A stretch of 58,145 nucleotides of DNA from Nonomuraea candida (GTDB lineage Bacteria > Actinomycetota > Actinomycetes > Streptosporangiales > Streptosporangiaceae): positions 1 through 58,145 of the forward strand of contig NZ_JOAG01000056.1 of the NCBI RefSeq assembly GCF_000725485.1, given 5' to 3'. Below the pieces are notes generated by a model. The model did no database searches and was not told the origin of the DNA. It was given only the letters and a program-made list of their open reading frames with translations. Below, one piece after another: positions 7,126-15,252 of this stretch (the first letter of the stretch is position 1; each line of letters starts with the position of its first letter). Position numbers and translations under genes: made by a program.

Positions 7126-8902
7126 TCTCGGCGAGGGCGGAGGCGCCGCCGATGCCGTAGTCGGAGCGCAGCCGGAGGTAGCGGGCCGAGACGCCCTGGA
7201 GGCTGACGTCGTTCGGCGCGGTCATGCGGGGCCATTCGACGGCCGTGACGTCCCTGAACGTGGCGCCGTCGTCGCTGACCTGCACCATGCCCTTGAGGAT
7301 GGTGCCGTTCATGTTCGTGCGCAGCTTGGGCTGGAACCGTACGGCCGACAGCTCCCTGACGCGGCCGAGGTCGACGGTGATGGTGTGCGGCTGCGGCGGC
7401 ACGGCGGGGTAGTCGGAGTGGAAGTCGGTGGTGAGGTTGCCGTCGACCGCCCTGGACGGGTCGCCGGCGCCGGGCTTGAAGGTGCTGGCGGTGGCCTTCA
7501 GCTCGGCGGGCGGGGTGCGCCGCCCGGCGGGCTCGGCCGGCCAGATGTGGCGGCCCTTGCCGGGCTCCTCGGTCACGGGCTCCCGGTCGGGCCCGGCGCC
7601 CTTGCCGCGCACCAGGATGTCGGTGATGACGGAGCCGTGGTCGGAGTAGAAGGGGTACTGCGCGTCGAGCGGGGTCCGCTGGTGGCGGGGCAGGCGCCGG
7701 ACGTCGGCGCGGGAGCCCAGGATGCGGACGTCCTTGCCACGGGCGAAGACGTAGTCGATGCGGCCGGGGATGGCGCCCATGCCGTGGAAGGGGCTCCACG
7801 TCCGGCCGGGGTACATGCCGGCGTCGGGGTTGGCGTAACGGAAGGTGTCCAGGTAGCCGGCGTCGGTGTAGAGCTTGGTGTACGGCCAGGGCAGCACCAG
7901 CCCGCCGTGGCCGGGGGCGTCGGCGAACTGCTCGGTCCAGTCCAGGTGCGACTGCGCGTTGAGGTCGCCGCCCATGAGCACCGGCGCGTCGTCGTCGCCG
8001 ATGAAGGACGGGATCGCCTTCTCGAGGATGGCCTTGCCCATGGCGTACCTGCGGAGGTGGTCGCCCTCCAGGATCTGCGCGTCGGTCTTGGTGCGCGGCA
8101 GGCCGTGGGTGTTCTGCACCGCCGCGTCGTGGGTGTCGCCGTAGGCCCAGCCGTCGTGCCAGGTCCACAGGCTGAAGGCGTGGACGTGCTTGCCGTTGGG
8201 CAGGCCCAGCCGGGCGCCGCCGAGGTTGAAGGAGTCGATGTCGGCGTCGGCGTAGCGCGGGTAGACCTTCTCGACCTCGAGCTTGGTGTAGAGCCACAGG
8301 TTGTCGCCGTTGTGGCTGTAGTCCTCCGGCGTGGTGAGCGGCACGCCGGTGAACCGGTCGCCCTCGGCGCGGCCGGCGTTGAGGCCGTCGAGGATCTTCT
8401 GGCCGGACCCGTACCCCTCGACCACGAAGAGGATGTCGGGGTTCACCTCGTTCATGTAGTCGATCATGTGGGCGAGGTTCTCGCCGGTGGTCTCCTTGCG
8501 GTCGAAGGTGCCGCCGACGAAGAGGTTCCACGCCATCAGCCGCAGCGGGGTGCCCACGTGCTTGGCCGGCAGCGAGGTGAGGGAGACGTCGACCGTCACG
8601 TCCTCGCCGGGCAGGGTGAAGGGGCGGCTGCGTACCTTGCCGTCGCGCGTGTAGAGGGTGTCGCGCGCCCACACCTGGTCGCCGCTCCTGACCGTGATGC
8701 CGAACTCCTCGACGCGGTTGGGCCGCGGCTTGCCGGTGGCGACCACGGTGCAGGTGCTGCCCGGGCCGTCGCCGTCGCACTCCAGCCGGTGGCCCGGCTT
8801 GGCGCCGCGGTCGGCGGCGGCTGCCGCGGTGGCGGTGTTCGTTGTCACCAACAGACCGGTCAGGGCCACGGCGACGGCGAGGGACGGGGGCAGGAGGCGC
8901 AT
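7103..8902 (-). CDS. Secreted endonuclease/exonuclease/phosphatase-fold enzyme with C-terminal discoidin-type domain
   Basis: A 599-residue exported protein: signal peptide at about 1-30 (hydrophobic core ending in an Ala run), a short beta domain, the EEP hydrolase fold (M-A-W-N-L-F near the start, L-M-G-G-D-L-N-A-Q, and the final S-D-H-G-S catalytic His), then from about residue 460 an F5/8 type C (CBM32-like) beta-sandwich (AVDGNLTTDFHS, ITVDLGRVRELSAVRFQP, SARYLRLR). Such enzymes cleave phosphodiesters (DNase, sphingomyelinase or inositol phosphatase type). The ATG at 8902 has AAGGA six bases upstream and is preferred over 8908, which is too close to it. Confidence 0.87.
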   Translation of the reverse strand: MRLLPPSLAVAVALTGLLVTTNTATAAAAADRGAKPGHRLECDGDGPGSTCTVVATGKPRPNRVEEFGITVRSGDQVWARDTLYTRDGKVRSRPFTLPGEDVTVDVSLTSLPAKHVGTPLRLMAWNLFVGGTFDRKETTGENLAHMIDYMNEVNPDILFVVEGYGSGQKILDGLNAGRAEGDRFTGVPLTTPEDYSHNGDNLWLYTKLEVEKVYPRYADADIDSFNLGGARLGLPNGKHVHAFSLWTWHDGWAYGDTHDAAVQNTHGLPRTKTDAQILEGDHLRRYAMGKAILEKAIPSFIGDDDAPVLMGGDLNAQSHLDWTEQFADAPGHGGLVLPWPYTKLYTDAGYLDTFRYANPDAGMYPGRTWSPFHGMGAIPGRIDYVFARGKDVRILGSRADVRRLPRHQRTPLDAQYPFYSDHGSVITDILVRGKGAGPDREPVTEEPGKGRHIWPAEPAGRRTPPAELKATASTFKPGAGDPSRAVDGNLTTDFHSDYPAVPPQPHTITVDLGRVRELSAVRFQPKLRTNMNGTILKGMVQVSDDGATFRDVTAVEWPRMTAPNDVSLQGVSARYLRLRSDYGIGGASALAEIIPYEKG

Positions 8903-9171
8903 GGGCATTCCTTCGAGCGGAGTTCCTGGGGATCGGGAGCTGGTCTCAAGGGGCGTGCGAGGAGTGCTGCCGGGTGTCGCGCCGCAGCGGTCCGGGCGGC
9001 CTGGCTCGTCGTCCGGACCCGCATTATTGGCAGAGTCCTGAGGAAGTCGCGGGAACAGGGCCTCCTCTACCGGGATCATCGCGGGCGCCGGCACCGTGTC
9101 GCAAGATCTGCCGCGTGAATTTTTATAGACTCCGCAATAACGCGTGCGGAGCGGGACGAGGTCGCCGGGCG
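8903..9171. other. Gene-free stretch with an AT-rich promoter-like element
   Basis: No credible coding sequence was seen. Around 9110-9145 there is an unusually AT-rich patch; on the minus strand it reads TTGCGG followed by TATAAAAATT, a possible promoter for the EEP gene with a long leader of about 200 nt. A half-copy (ATAACGCGTGCG) of the palindrome found at 2156-2171 lies at 9137-9148. Confidence 0.35.
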
Positions 9172-9224
9172 GCGGGGCGGTGGGCCCGGCCGAACGTGGT
9201 GGCCGGCCGGGCCCACCGCCCCGC
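9172..9224. terminator. 21-bp perfect inverted repeat, transcription terminator
   Basis: Bases 9172-9192 are exactly complementary to 9204-9224, with an 11-base loop. It lies just beyond the end of the minus-strand SDR remnant (stop at 9234-9236), the right place for that gene's terminator. Its survival shows that the damage to the SDR is confined to the gene. Confidence 0.8.
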
Positions 9225-9233
9225 GTTGCCCGT

Positions 9234-9675
9234 CTACAGGACCTTCAGCAGGCCGCCGTCGATGACGTAGTCGCTGCCGGTGACGTAGCCGACGGCCGGG
9301 GAGCCGGGGCGGCAGGGCGCGGGTGATGCGCACGCCGGCGAAGAAGTTCAGCTCGAAGGCCCGCCGCCAGGTCTCGTCGGTGAGGTCGGGCAGGGCGCCG
9401 AGGTCGAGGCCGGCCAGCCCGCCGACGCCGTTGACGAGCAGGTCGACGCCGCCGAGCTCGCTCTCGGCGGCCCGGCGCAGCTCCGCCACGCCGTCGCCGG
9501 TGAGCAGGTCGGCCTCGACGGTGACGGCGCCGCTCCGTTTGAGCTGCTCGGAGACCGTACGGTCGGCGCCGAGCACCCGGGCCCCCTCGGCGATCAGCGT
9601 GCGGACGACCGCGCCGCCGATGCCGCCACTGGCGGCGGTGACGACGGCGGTCTTGCCGGTGAGCCGCAGGTCCAT
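9234..9675 (-). pseudogene. Internally deleted short-chain dehydrogenase/reductase
   Basis: The first 127 or so residues are a normal SDR N-terminus: T-A-A-S-G-G-I-G cofactor loop, E-A-D-L-L, L-V-N-G-V-G-G in the NNAG position and the helix with VRITRALPPRL. At about 9310 the sequence jumps, out of frame, to the last residues of an SDR (Y-V-T-G-S-D-Y-V-I-D-G-G-L-L-K-V-L, stop 9234-9236). About 110 residues are missing compared with a 250-residue SDR, including the catalytic Y-x-x-x-K. The uninterrupted frame runs on to 9076 as Arg-rich nonsense. A deletion plus frameshift is seen directly in the sequence. Confidence 0.85.
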
Positions 9676-9765
9676 CAGATTCTCCAGATCGTTGTGAACG
9701 CGGGCTCCCCGCGTCGGGCGAGTCGTGCGTGAGCGGGGTTGATGCGGGCGGGCCCGCGGGGGGCG

Positions 9766-10551
9766 TCATCCGTCCGTCAGCCGGACGAGCATCTTGCCGA
9801 GGTTGGCGCCGCGCAGCACGCCGAGGAGCGCGGCGGGGGCCTGCTCCAGGCCCTCCACCACGGTGTGCTCCACGCGCAGCGAGCCGTCGGCGAGCCAGCC
9901 GGCGGCCTGCCCGATCCATTCGGGGAACAGCGGAAGGTAGGAGGTGACCAGCAGGCCGCGCAGGGTCAGCTCCTTGGCGTAGGCGGTGTAGAGGTTGCGC
10001 GGGCCGGGCACCGGGCCGGTGGCGTTGTACTGGCTGATCGCGCCGACCAGCGCGAACCGGCCGCCGGTGCGGGCCGCGTCGATGGCCGCCTCCAGGTGGT
10101 CGCCGCCGACGTTGTCGAGGTAGACGTCGATCCCGCCGGGCGCGGCCCGGGCGAGTTGCGCGCCGATGGGGCCCTCGCGCCGGTCGAGCCCGACGTCGAA
10201 GCCGAAGTCCGCCACCAGCCGGGCGGCCTTGTCCCGCCCGCCGGCCGAGCCGATCCCGGTGACCGCCCCCAGCCTGCGGGCGAGCTGCCCGGCCACCAGG
10301 CCGACCGCCCCGGCGGCGGCAGAGATGAACACCGTGTCGCCGCGCCGTACGGGGGCCACGCGGGTCAGGGCGGCGTAGGCGGGGGCGTCGTTCATCCGGC
10401 CGCGCATGTACGGATCGACCGACGTCCACTGGTTGCGCACCAGGAGCTGGCCGTCCCCAGGCTCGGGCACCTCGGTGTGGACCACGGCGAACTGGTCCAG
10501 GCGCGGCTCGCCGTGCGGGCGTTCGAGGAGGTGGATCTCGCGGCCCCTCAC
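9766..10551 (-). pseudogene. CurA-like NADPH-dependent oxidoreductase with internal deletion, in frame with an OYE fragment
   Basis: This part encodes a zinc-independent medium-chain reductase of the CurA / 2-alkenal reductase type: R-G-R-E-I-H-L, E-R-P-H-G-E-P, V-D-P-Y-M-R-G-R-M-N-D, then A-P-A-Y-A joined directly to A-L-T-R-V-A-P-V and the nucleotide loop A-A-A-G-A-V-G. In intact relatives some 75-90 residues (rest of the catalytic domain) lie between these segments, so about 261 of 335-345 residues remain. The frame stays open upstream to a GTG at 10698, fusing it to a piece of an ene-reductase. The Rossmann half looks intact, but the substrate domain is crippled. Confidence 0.7.
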
Positions 10552-10796
10552 GAGCTGGGTGACGATGGTGCCGCCTTCGGCGTGCACCGCGTCGGTGACC
10601 GTGCGCCACGCCTGGACCTGCTCGTCGCTGTGCAGGCCGGGCGTCTGTATGTAGCCCTGGCCGAGCTCGCTCACCTGGGTCGCCTCAGTGATGATCACCC
10701 GGCCGACGCGCGCTGGGCGTAGTAGCGCGCGGTCGCCGCGCCGGCCAGCCCGCCGTACGCCCTGCTGCGCGTCATCGGCGCCATCACCAGCCGGTC
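10552..10796 (-). pseudogene. N-terminal fragment of an Old Yellow Enzyme-type ene-reductase with frameshift
   Basis: Read on the minus strand, D-R-L-V-M-A-P-M-T-R-S-R-A and Y-Y-A-Q-R-A-S-A-G are followed, after one missing base near 10693, by I-I-T-E-A-T-Q-V-S-E-L-G-Q-G-Y and H-A-E-G-G-T-I-V-T-Q-L. These are successive N-terminal segments of OYE/NemA-type flavin reductases. The first 20 or so residues are replaced at about 10795 by another pseudogene on the opposite strand, and everything after Q-L is replaced by the CurA-like gene. So it is broken at both ends and frameshifted in the middle. Confidence 0.75.
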
Positions 10797-11339
10797 AGCC
10801 CGAGCCTGCTCGGGCTGCTGAACTCCATGGTGCTCACGGGGGCCGCGCTGATGGGCCGCCGCACCGAGCTGCCGGCCTGGAACCCGCTGCTCGACGAGCT
10901 GACGGGCGGGCTGGACGCCCCGCCGAGCCGGCGGACGGTCTCGCACTGGCTGTTCTTCATCGAGACCGCCCGGCAGCGGTGGGGCGAGTCCTGGGAGCGG
11001 CTCTCCCGGGCGAACGTCTCGTACCTGCGCACGGGCCTGGCCCGCTATCCGCACGACGAGCGGCTGCGCGGGCACATCGCGGCCATGCGCGTGCAGAGCC
11101 CGGACTTCGAGCGCATGTGGCAGGCCTACGAGGTGGAGGAGTGGTCCAGCGGCGGAGACGGCCTCGTCCTGCACCATCCGGTGGTGGGGCCCGTGGAGCT
11201 CGACTACCGGCGCGTGCTCCTTCCCGACGACCCGCACGTACGCGGCCTGCTGCTCTACTCGGCCCGGCCGGGCACCGCCTCCTACGAGCGGATGTGCCGC
11301 CTCGCCACGCTCTCCGCACCCGGCCTGCGCCTCACCTGA
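10794..11339 (+). pseudogene. XRE/MmyB-type regulator lacking its helix-turn-helix
   Basis: The frame begins abruptly at the OYE junction with S-P-S-L-L-G-L-L-N-S and continues with G-R-R-T-E-L-P-A-W-N-P-L-L, R-Y-P-H-D-E-R-L-R-G-H, H-P-V-V-G-P-V-E-L-D-Y and L-L-Y-S-A-R-P-G-T-A. This is the MmyB-like ligand-binding domain that follows an XRE helix-turn-helix; compare the intact example at 42665-43555. The DNA-binding domain of about 90 residues is missing. The internal ATG at 10827 could start a 170-residue remnant, but such a protein could not bind DNA by the normal domain. Confidence 0.75.
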
Positions 11340-11371
11340 GAACGCCCGCTTCGCCCGGGAACGCCCGCGCT

Positions 11372-11531
11372 TCAGGCGAGAACGCCCGGACCCGTCGCGA
11401 CGACGACCTTCTTCCCGGCGTGCAGCCCCTTCCCGACGGGGCGGTGCGCCTCGGCGACCTCGTCGCGGGCGAACACCCGGTGGACGGGTGGTGGTGGAAG
11501 ATCACCCGCTTCTCCTGGATCTCCGTTCTCA
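11372..11531 (-). pseudogene. C-terminal tail of a zinc-type medium-chain alcohol dehydrogenase
   Basis: A minus-strand frame ends at 11372 with H-R-V-F-A-R-D-E-V-A-E-A-H-R, then G-L-H-A-G-K-K-V-V-V-A-T-G. This is the usual last 40 residues of quinone oxidoreductase/alcohol dehydrogenase proteins (E-A-H-R...G-K-x-V-V). Upstream the reading degrades to Pro/His-rich sequence with no start codon. It is a remnant of a deleted dehydrogenase. Confidence 0.55.
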
Positions 11532-11637
11532 TGTCCTCAGGACCGGCCAAAGTCCTGGACACACAGCCCGCCATCCCCCTTGACCTCGCGGCATTGCCCC
11601 TGGCCCCGCCTCTTGACCTTCGGCGCCTTGCCGGTGG

Positions 11638-12372
11638 TCAGACCTGGCCGATCCCGCCGTCGACGGGCAGGTCGATGCCGGTGACGAAGCTCGAGTCCGC
11701 GGAGGCCAGGAAGAGCGCCGCGGTGGCGATCTCATGCTCGTCACCAAGGCGGCCGACGGGCACCCGCGAGGCAATCTGCTCCTTGAACCCCGGCGGGAGG
11801 TCCGCGAACGCGGCGGTGTCGATCGCGGCGGGGCTGAGCACGTTGACCCGGATTCCGCGCTGCTTCAAGTCGGTGGTCCAGGTCCGGGCGAACGACCGCA
11901 GCGCCGCCTTGCTCGCGGCGTAGACGGTCGTTCCCGGATCGCCCTTGTCCGCGGCGCCCGACCCGATGAGCACGATCGAGGCACCGTCGGACAGCAACGG
12001 CAGCAATTTCTGCACGGTGAAGAACGTCCCGCGCACGTTCACCCCGAACACGGCGTCGAACGACTGCTCGGTCACGTCGCCGATGTGCTCGTTCCACGTC
12101 CAGACGCCGGCGCTGGCGATGAGGACGTCCACCCGGCCTGCTTCGACCGCCACGACCTCGGCCAGGCGGGCCGCGTCGGAGATCTGGCCGACGTCGCCGA
12201 GCACGCCGGTCACGCCGTGGCCGATGGCGGCCACCGCCGCGTCCAGCCGGTCTTGGCGGCGGCCGGTGATGACCACGTGCGCGCCCTCCTGGACGAACAG
12301 CTTCGCCGTCGCCAGTGCCAGCCCAGAGGTTGCGCCGGTGATCACCGCGACCTTCCCGCCGAGCTTCGCCAT
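11638..12372 (-). CDS. Short-chain dehydrogenase/reductase (intact)
   Basis: A 244-residue classical SDR with T-G-A-T-S-G-L-A at residues 12-19 (NAD(P) binding), A-S-A-G near 87-89, and a complete catalytic set Ser138, Tyr151-A-A-S-Lys155, plus the C-terminal G-I-D-L-P-V-D-G-G. Gly-Arg-Arg at 37-39 after beta-2 suggests NADPH preference (inference). It is divergent from a TetR regulator with palindromes between them, so it is probably that regulator's target. It is the only intact oxidoreductase among a series of broken ones. Confidence 0.92.
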   Translation of the reverse strand: MAKLGGKVAVITGATSGLALATAKLFVQEGAHVVITGRRQDRLDAAVAAIGHGVTGVLGDVGQISDAARLAEVVAVEAGRVDVLIASAGVWTWNEHIGDVTEQSFDAVFGVNVRGTFFTVQKLLPLLSDGASIVLIGSGAADKGDPGTTVYAASKAALRSFARTWTTDLKQRGIRVNVLSPAAIDTAAFADLPPGFKEQIASRVPVGRLGDEHEIATAALFLASADSSFVTGIDLPVDGGIGQV

Positions 12373-12390
12373 GTCGCTCTCCTTGTCTCA

Positions 12391-12451
12391 GAAAATGAGC
12401 ATGCTCTCATTTTTGGCTGCTGCTCACTGTAGCGAAGATGAGAGCACCCTC
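12391..12451. promoter_or_regulatory. Candidate TetR operators in the SDR/TetR divergent region
   Basis: AAAATGAG (12392-12399) and CTCATTTT (12406-12413) form an inverted repeat around CATGCT, and GAGCATGCTC (12397-12406) is itself a perfect palindrome. A related sequence, GATGAGAGCACCCTCA, follows near 12437-12451. Both lie between the two divergent start codons (12372 and 12489), where a TetR repressor would control both genes. Confidence 0.6.
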
Positions 12452-12488
12452 AAAGTTGAGACGTATCGCACTTTGCTACGGTGACCTC

Positions 12489-13145
12489 ATGCCTGCCACG
12501 GGGAACCCGCTGCCCGCTCGCCGGGATGCCCGCCGCAACCGCGAGCGGCTGCTCGAGTGCGCCCGGCGCGCGTTCGCCGAGCAGGGCGCGCAGACCGCCC
12601 TCGACGGCATCGCGCGCGAGGCGGGCCTGGTGGTCGGCACCCTCTACCGGCACTTCCCGACCCGCCTGGACCTGCTGTGCGCGGTGCTACAGCCGAAGCT
12701 GCGCCACGTGATCGAGGAGATGGAGGCCGCGCTCGGCCTGGAGGATCCGTGGCAGGCCTTCCGCGGCCTGCTCGAAGTCCTGTGTACGGCCCAGGCCGGG
12801 GACCGGGCGTTCGCCGACTTCCTGGCGCGGCGCTTCCCCGGCGACGACCGCACCGAGACCGCGCACAGCGAGATCTGCGCGCTCGCGCAACGGGTGCTGG
12901 GGCGGGCGCAGGCGGCCGGCGTCGTCCGCCCGGACGTCACCGGCGCCGACCTCTTCCTGCTGTTGTGGGCGAGCAGCACAGTGGCTGAGGCCACCCGGCA
13001 CGCCGCCCCGTCCCTGTGGCGGCGCCACGTTCACCTGGCACTGGACGGGTTCCGGGCGCCGGACCGGCTCGACCTGGGAGAACCCGCGTGGGACGCGGAC
13101 CGGCTCTGCCGCGCGATCGCCACCGGGCCATCATGGCAGCCATGA
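12489..13145 (+). CDS. TetR-family transcriptional regulator
   Basis: A 218-residue regulator. The helix-turn-helix lies at about residues 15-62 (ARRNRERLLECARRAF, then L-V-V-G-T-L-Y-R-H-F-P-T-R recognition helix); the remainder is a helical ligand domain. The ATG at 12489 was chosen because relatives begin just before the first helix; an in-frame ATG at 12438 would put the operator-like repeats inside the coding sequence. It is divergent from the SDR gene and probably represses it. Confidence 0.88.
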   Translation: MPATGNPLPARRDARRNRERLLECARRAFAEQGAQTALDGIAREAGLVVGTLYRHFPTRLDLLCAVLQPKLRHVIEEMEAALGLEDPWQAFRGLLEVLCTAQAGDRAFADFLARRFPGDDRTETAHSEICALAQRVLGRAQAAGVVRPDVTGADLFLLLWASSTVAEATRHAAPSLWRRHVHLALDGFRAPDRLDLGEPAWDADRLCRAIATGPSWQP

Positions 13146-13178
13146 CGAAGCTTGTGATCGCGGTTCGGACGGGCTGTG

Positions 13179-13347
13179 CTCGCCCATCCCCTGCCCGCCC
13201 GGCGAACCCGCATCAGCCCGCGCATCGTCGAACACGCGATCTCCAAAACACCGAGCCAAAGGCAACGTCGACCGCACCAACCATCGAGCGGCCATCAACA
13301 TCGACGTCCTCACCGACCCCCTGTTGACAGCCGCTCAAAGTCCTTGA
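13179..13347 (+). pseudogene. C-terminal remnant of an IS4-type transposase
   Basis: The frame L-A-H-P-L-P-A-R-R-T-R-I-S-P-R-I-V-E-H-A-I-S-K is followed, after a frameshift near 13250, by K-G-N-V-D-R-T-N-H-R-A-A-I-N-I-D-V-L-T-D-P and a stop at 13345-13347. This resembles the C-terminal tail of actinobacterial IS4-family transposases (P-R-V-V-K-R-A-I-S-K...D-R-T-x-x-x-A-x-I-x-I). No DDE residues, terminal repeats or target duplications were seen. Family assignment rests on memory of the tail motif. Confidence 0.45.
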
Positions 13348-13363
13348 CTTCCCGGCATCGGGG

Positions 13364-13897
13364 CTAGACGAGGTCGTTCTGCGCCAGGTCCCAGAAGGAC
13401 CGGTGACGGCTCGCGCCGGGCAGCCAGGGCGCGAGGAACCACGCCTCCCACTCGCCGTCGGGGGTCTTGACGTGGGGGTTGAGGAGGAACTCGCCGTCGT
13501 CCCCGTATCCGACCAGCAGGGTGCCGGGGACGTACTCCCCTCTCAGGTCGATGGAGTCCTGCTCCGCCCCGTAGACGAAGTAGAGCTCGTCGGGCACGCG
13601 CTCGCTGCCGGGTGACGACCAGATCCCGGCGATCTCGGGCTCCAGGTCGCGGAGCCAGCCCACCTTCGCGGCCGGCAGCAGGGTGTGGCCGAACCGCTCC
13701 TCGCCCCACCCGTCGGCGAACAGGAGGAACTGCCGGTAGCTCGGTGGCAGGCCCACGCCCAGCCGCTCTTCGAGCCGGGCGACCTCCGCCTCGCCGGCCG
13801 GCGGGTGCAGGCCGTGGTCCGGGGCCGGCCGGTCAGGATCAGGAGGCGTCAGGCCCTTCGCGGAGAAGAGGCCGGCCCATCCGTAGGAGGTGGTCAT
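13364..13897 (-). CDS. SMI1/KNR4 (SUKH) family protein
   Basis: A 177-residue soluble protein with the SUKH pattern: an N-terminal helix and loop (E-A-E-V-A-R-L-E-E-R-L-G-V-G-L-P-P-S-Y-R-Q-F-L), F-A-D-G-W-G, and a beta-rich core ending in a Trp-rich segment. SUKH proteins often act as immunity proteins against toxins, but also occur as stand-alone regulators. No toxin gene is adjacent, so the immunity role is not supported by context. It converges with the transposase remnant. Confidence 0.8.
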   Translation of the reverse strand: MTTSYGWAGLFSAKGLTPPDPDRPAPDHGLHPPAGEAEVARLEERLGVGLPPSYRQFLLFADGWGEERFGHTLLPAAKVGWLRDLEPEIAGIWSSPGSERVPDELYFVYGAEQDSIDLRGEYVPGTLLVGYGDDGEFLLNPHVKTPDGEWEAWFLAPWLPGASRHRSFWDLAQNDLV

Positions 13898-14082
13898 GGC
13901 CCGTCACCGTATCCGCCCCGGCCGACATTTCCCGCGGCACGGCCCCGGCGCCGCCGCGGGGGTGCCCGGGTTGGCCGGCCGGCGCCTTCCGACGGATAAT
14001 CGCAGCGGTCCGAGGTGCTCCTCGCACCGCGTGAGCGGGCGCGCCCGGGTCCGCTGAGCACGAGACGAGGAGGCCCGCACGA

Positions 14083-15252
14083 GTGGGGCCCGCGAAAGGA
14101 ACGGCGCGACCGATGGACGTCATGGAGCAGGCCGGTGCCCTCAAGGAGCGACTGGTCGCCTTCGCCCTGTCACCCCGCTTCGCCCGCGAGCTGGACCGGG
14201 CCTTCGCCTCGATCGATCCCGGTGGTCTCGTCGAGGACGAGACCACCGCGAGCATGATCGTCGACCACTTCGCGTTGCAGTACCGGCTGGCCGACGGCGA
14301 CACGGTGATCGACCGCTTCCTGCGCGCCAACCGCGACCTGAGCGAGCAGCAGCGGGCGCTGCTCCTCGGCTGGAAGGACGTGGTCGAAGGCGTCTTCGAG
14401 GTCAGCGGGAAGGACCAGGAGGCGATGGTCCTGTTCAACCTGGTGGACGAGCTCACCTACCGCGCCCGGTCCAATCTCGGCATGGCCGCGCTGAGCGCGA
14501 TCGACGAAGGCATGTTCCTCATCTGCCGCCTGGTGCCGCTCGGCGACGACTGGATGATCAGCGCGAACATCTCCGTCTTCCCCGCCGACGCGCGTGACCA
14601 GATGCTCTCCCAGGCGGCGGAGACCGGCCTGCGCCACCCCGCGCTGGTCTTCCGCAACCAGGAGAAACTCGCCCTCGCCCGCCGGCTCCTCGCCGAGCAG
14701 CGCGAGGTCTTCCTCGACCTGTACGGCGCCGAGCACATCGTGGTCCCGGCGGACGAGTTGCGCTCCCGGCTCGACGCCTTCTGGCGGGCCCTCGCGGAGC
14801 GGGCGGAGCCCGGCGCCGCCACCGCCCTGCCGCCCTACGCCGAACCCGACGCGATGGAGTACGCCGAGACGGTGGCGATCCACTTCGACCCGGAAACAGG
14901 CGTCAGCCTCTACTTCGATTTCGGCCTGCTGGAGGAGCTCTTCGCGAACCCGCTCCTGATCAACCGGCGCCGCTACCGCGACCTCCTGACCTCCTACCTG
15001 CGCGCGGACGACATCTCGCCGGCGGCCATCAGGCTCCTGACCGAACCCGACCCGCACAACGCCGGCATCGTCTTCCGTAAGCTCCTCAAGAAGAAGGATT
15101 TCTCCTGGCCCGAGGATGGGGAACCACTGCTGCGCCGCTACAAGCCCGGCTACTTCGAGACCCCTCGGCTGCCCACGACCGTCCCGGTCGGCACCACCAT
15201 GGCCGAACACCTGCGCGCCAGAGACCGGCCGGCGCCGCCGCCGCAAGCGTGA
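14083..15252 (+). CDS. Conserved actinobacterial protein of unknown function
   Basis: A 389-residue soluble protein with no signal peptide or membrane segment. It is rich in charged helices; a central segment (L-L-L-G-W-K-D-V-V-E-G-V-F-E-V, F-N-L-V-D-E-L-T-Y-R) looks conserved and resembles unnamed actinobacterial proteins, but no family with a known function was recognised. The GTG at 14083 has GAGGAGG at good spacing; an ATG at 14113 has only a distant GAAAGGA. Its stop overlaps the start of the next frame (GTGA), a fragment of a chitin-binding protein, which looks accidental. Confidence 0.75.
   Translation: MGPAKGTARPMDVMEQAGALKERLVAFALSPRFARELDRAFASIDPGGLVEDETTASMIVDHFALQYRLADGDTVIDRFLRANRDLSEQQRALLLGWKDVVEGVFEVSGKDQEAMVLFNLVDELTYRARSNLGMAALSAIDEGMFLICRLVPLGDDWMISANISVFPADARDQMLSQAAETGLRHPALVFRNQEKLALARRLLAEQREVFLDLYGAEHIVVPADELRSRLDAFWRALAERAEPGAATALPPYAEPDAMEYAETVAIHFDPETGVSLYFDFGLLEELFANPLLINRRRYRDLLTSYLRADDISPAAIRLLTEPDPHNAGIVFRKLLKKKDFSWPEDGEPLLRRYKPGYFETPRLPTTVPVGTTMAEHLRARDRPAPPPQA

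Noticed and set aside
5706..8780. Open frame of about 1000 codons on the minus strand
   Set aside because: It runs through the antisense of the SGNH gene and an alternative frame of the EEP gene, and its product is Arg/His/Pro-rich nonsense.
13364..13897. SUKH protein considered as the immunity half of a toxin system
   Set aside because: Neither neighbour shows toxin features, so only family membership can be stated.
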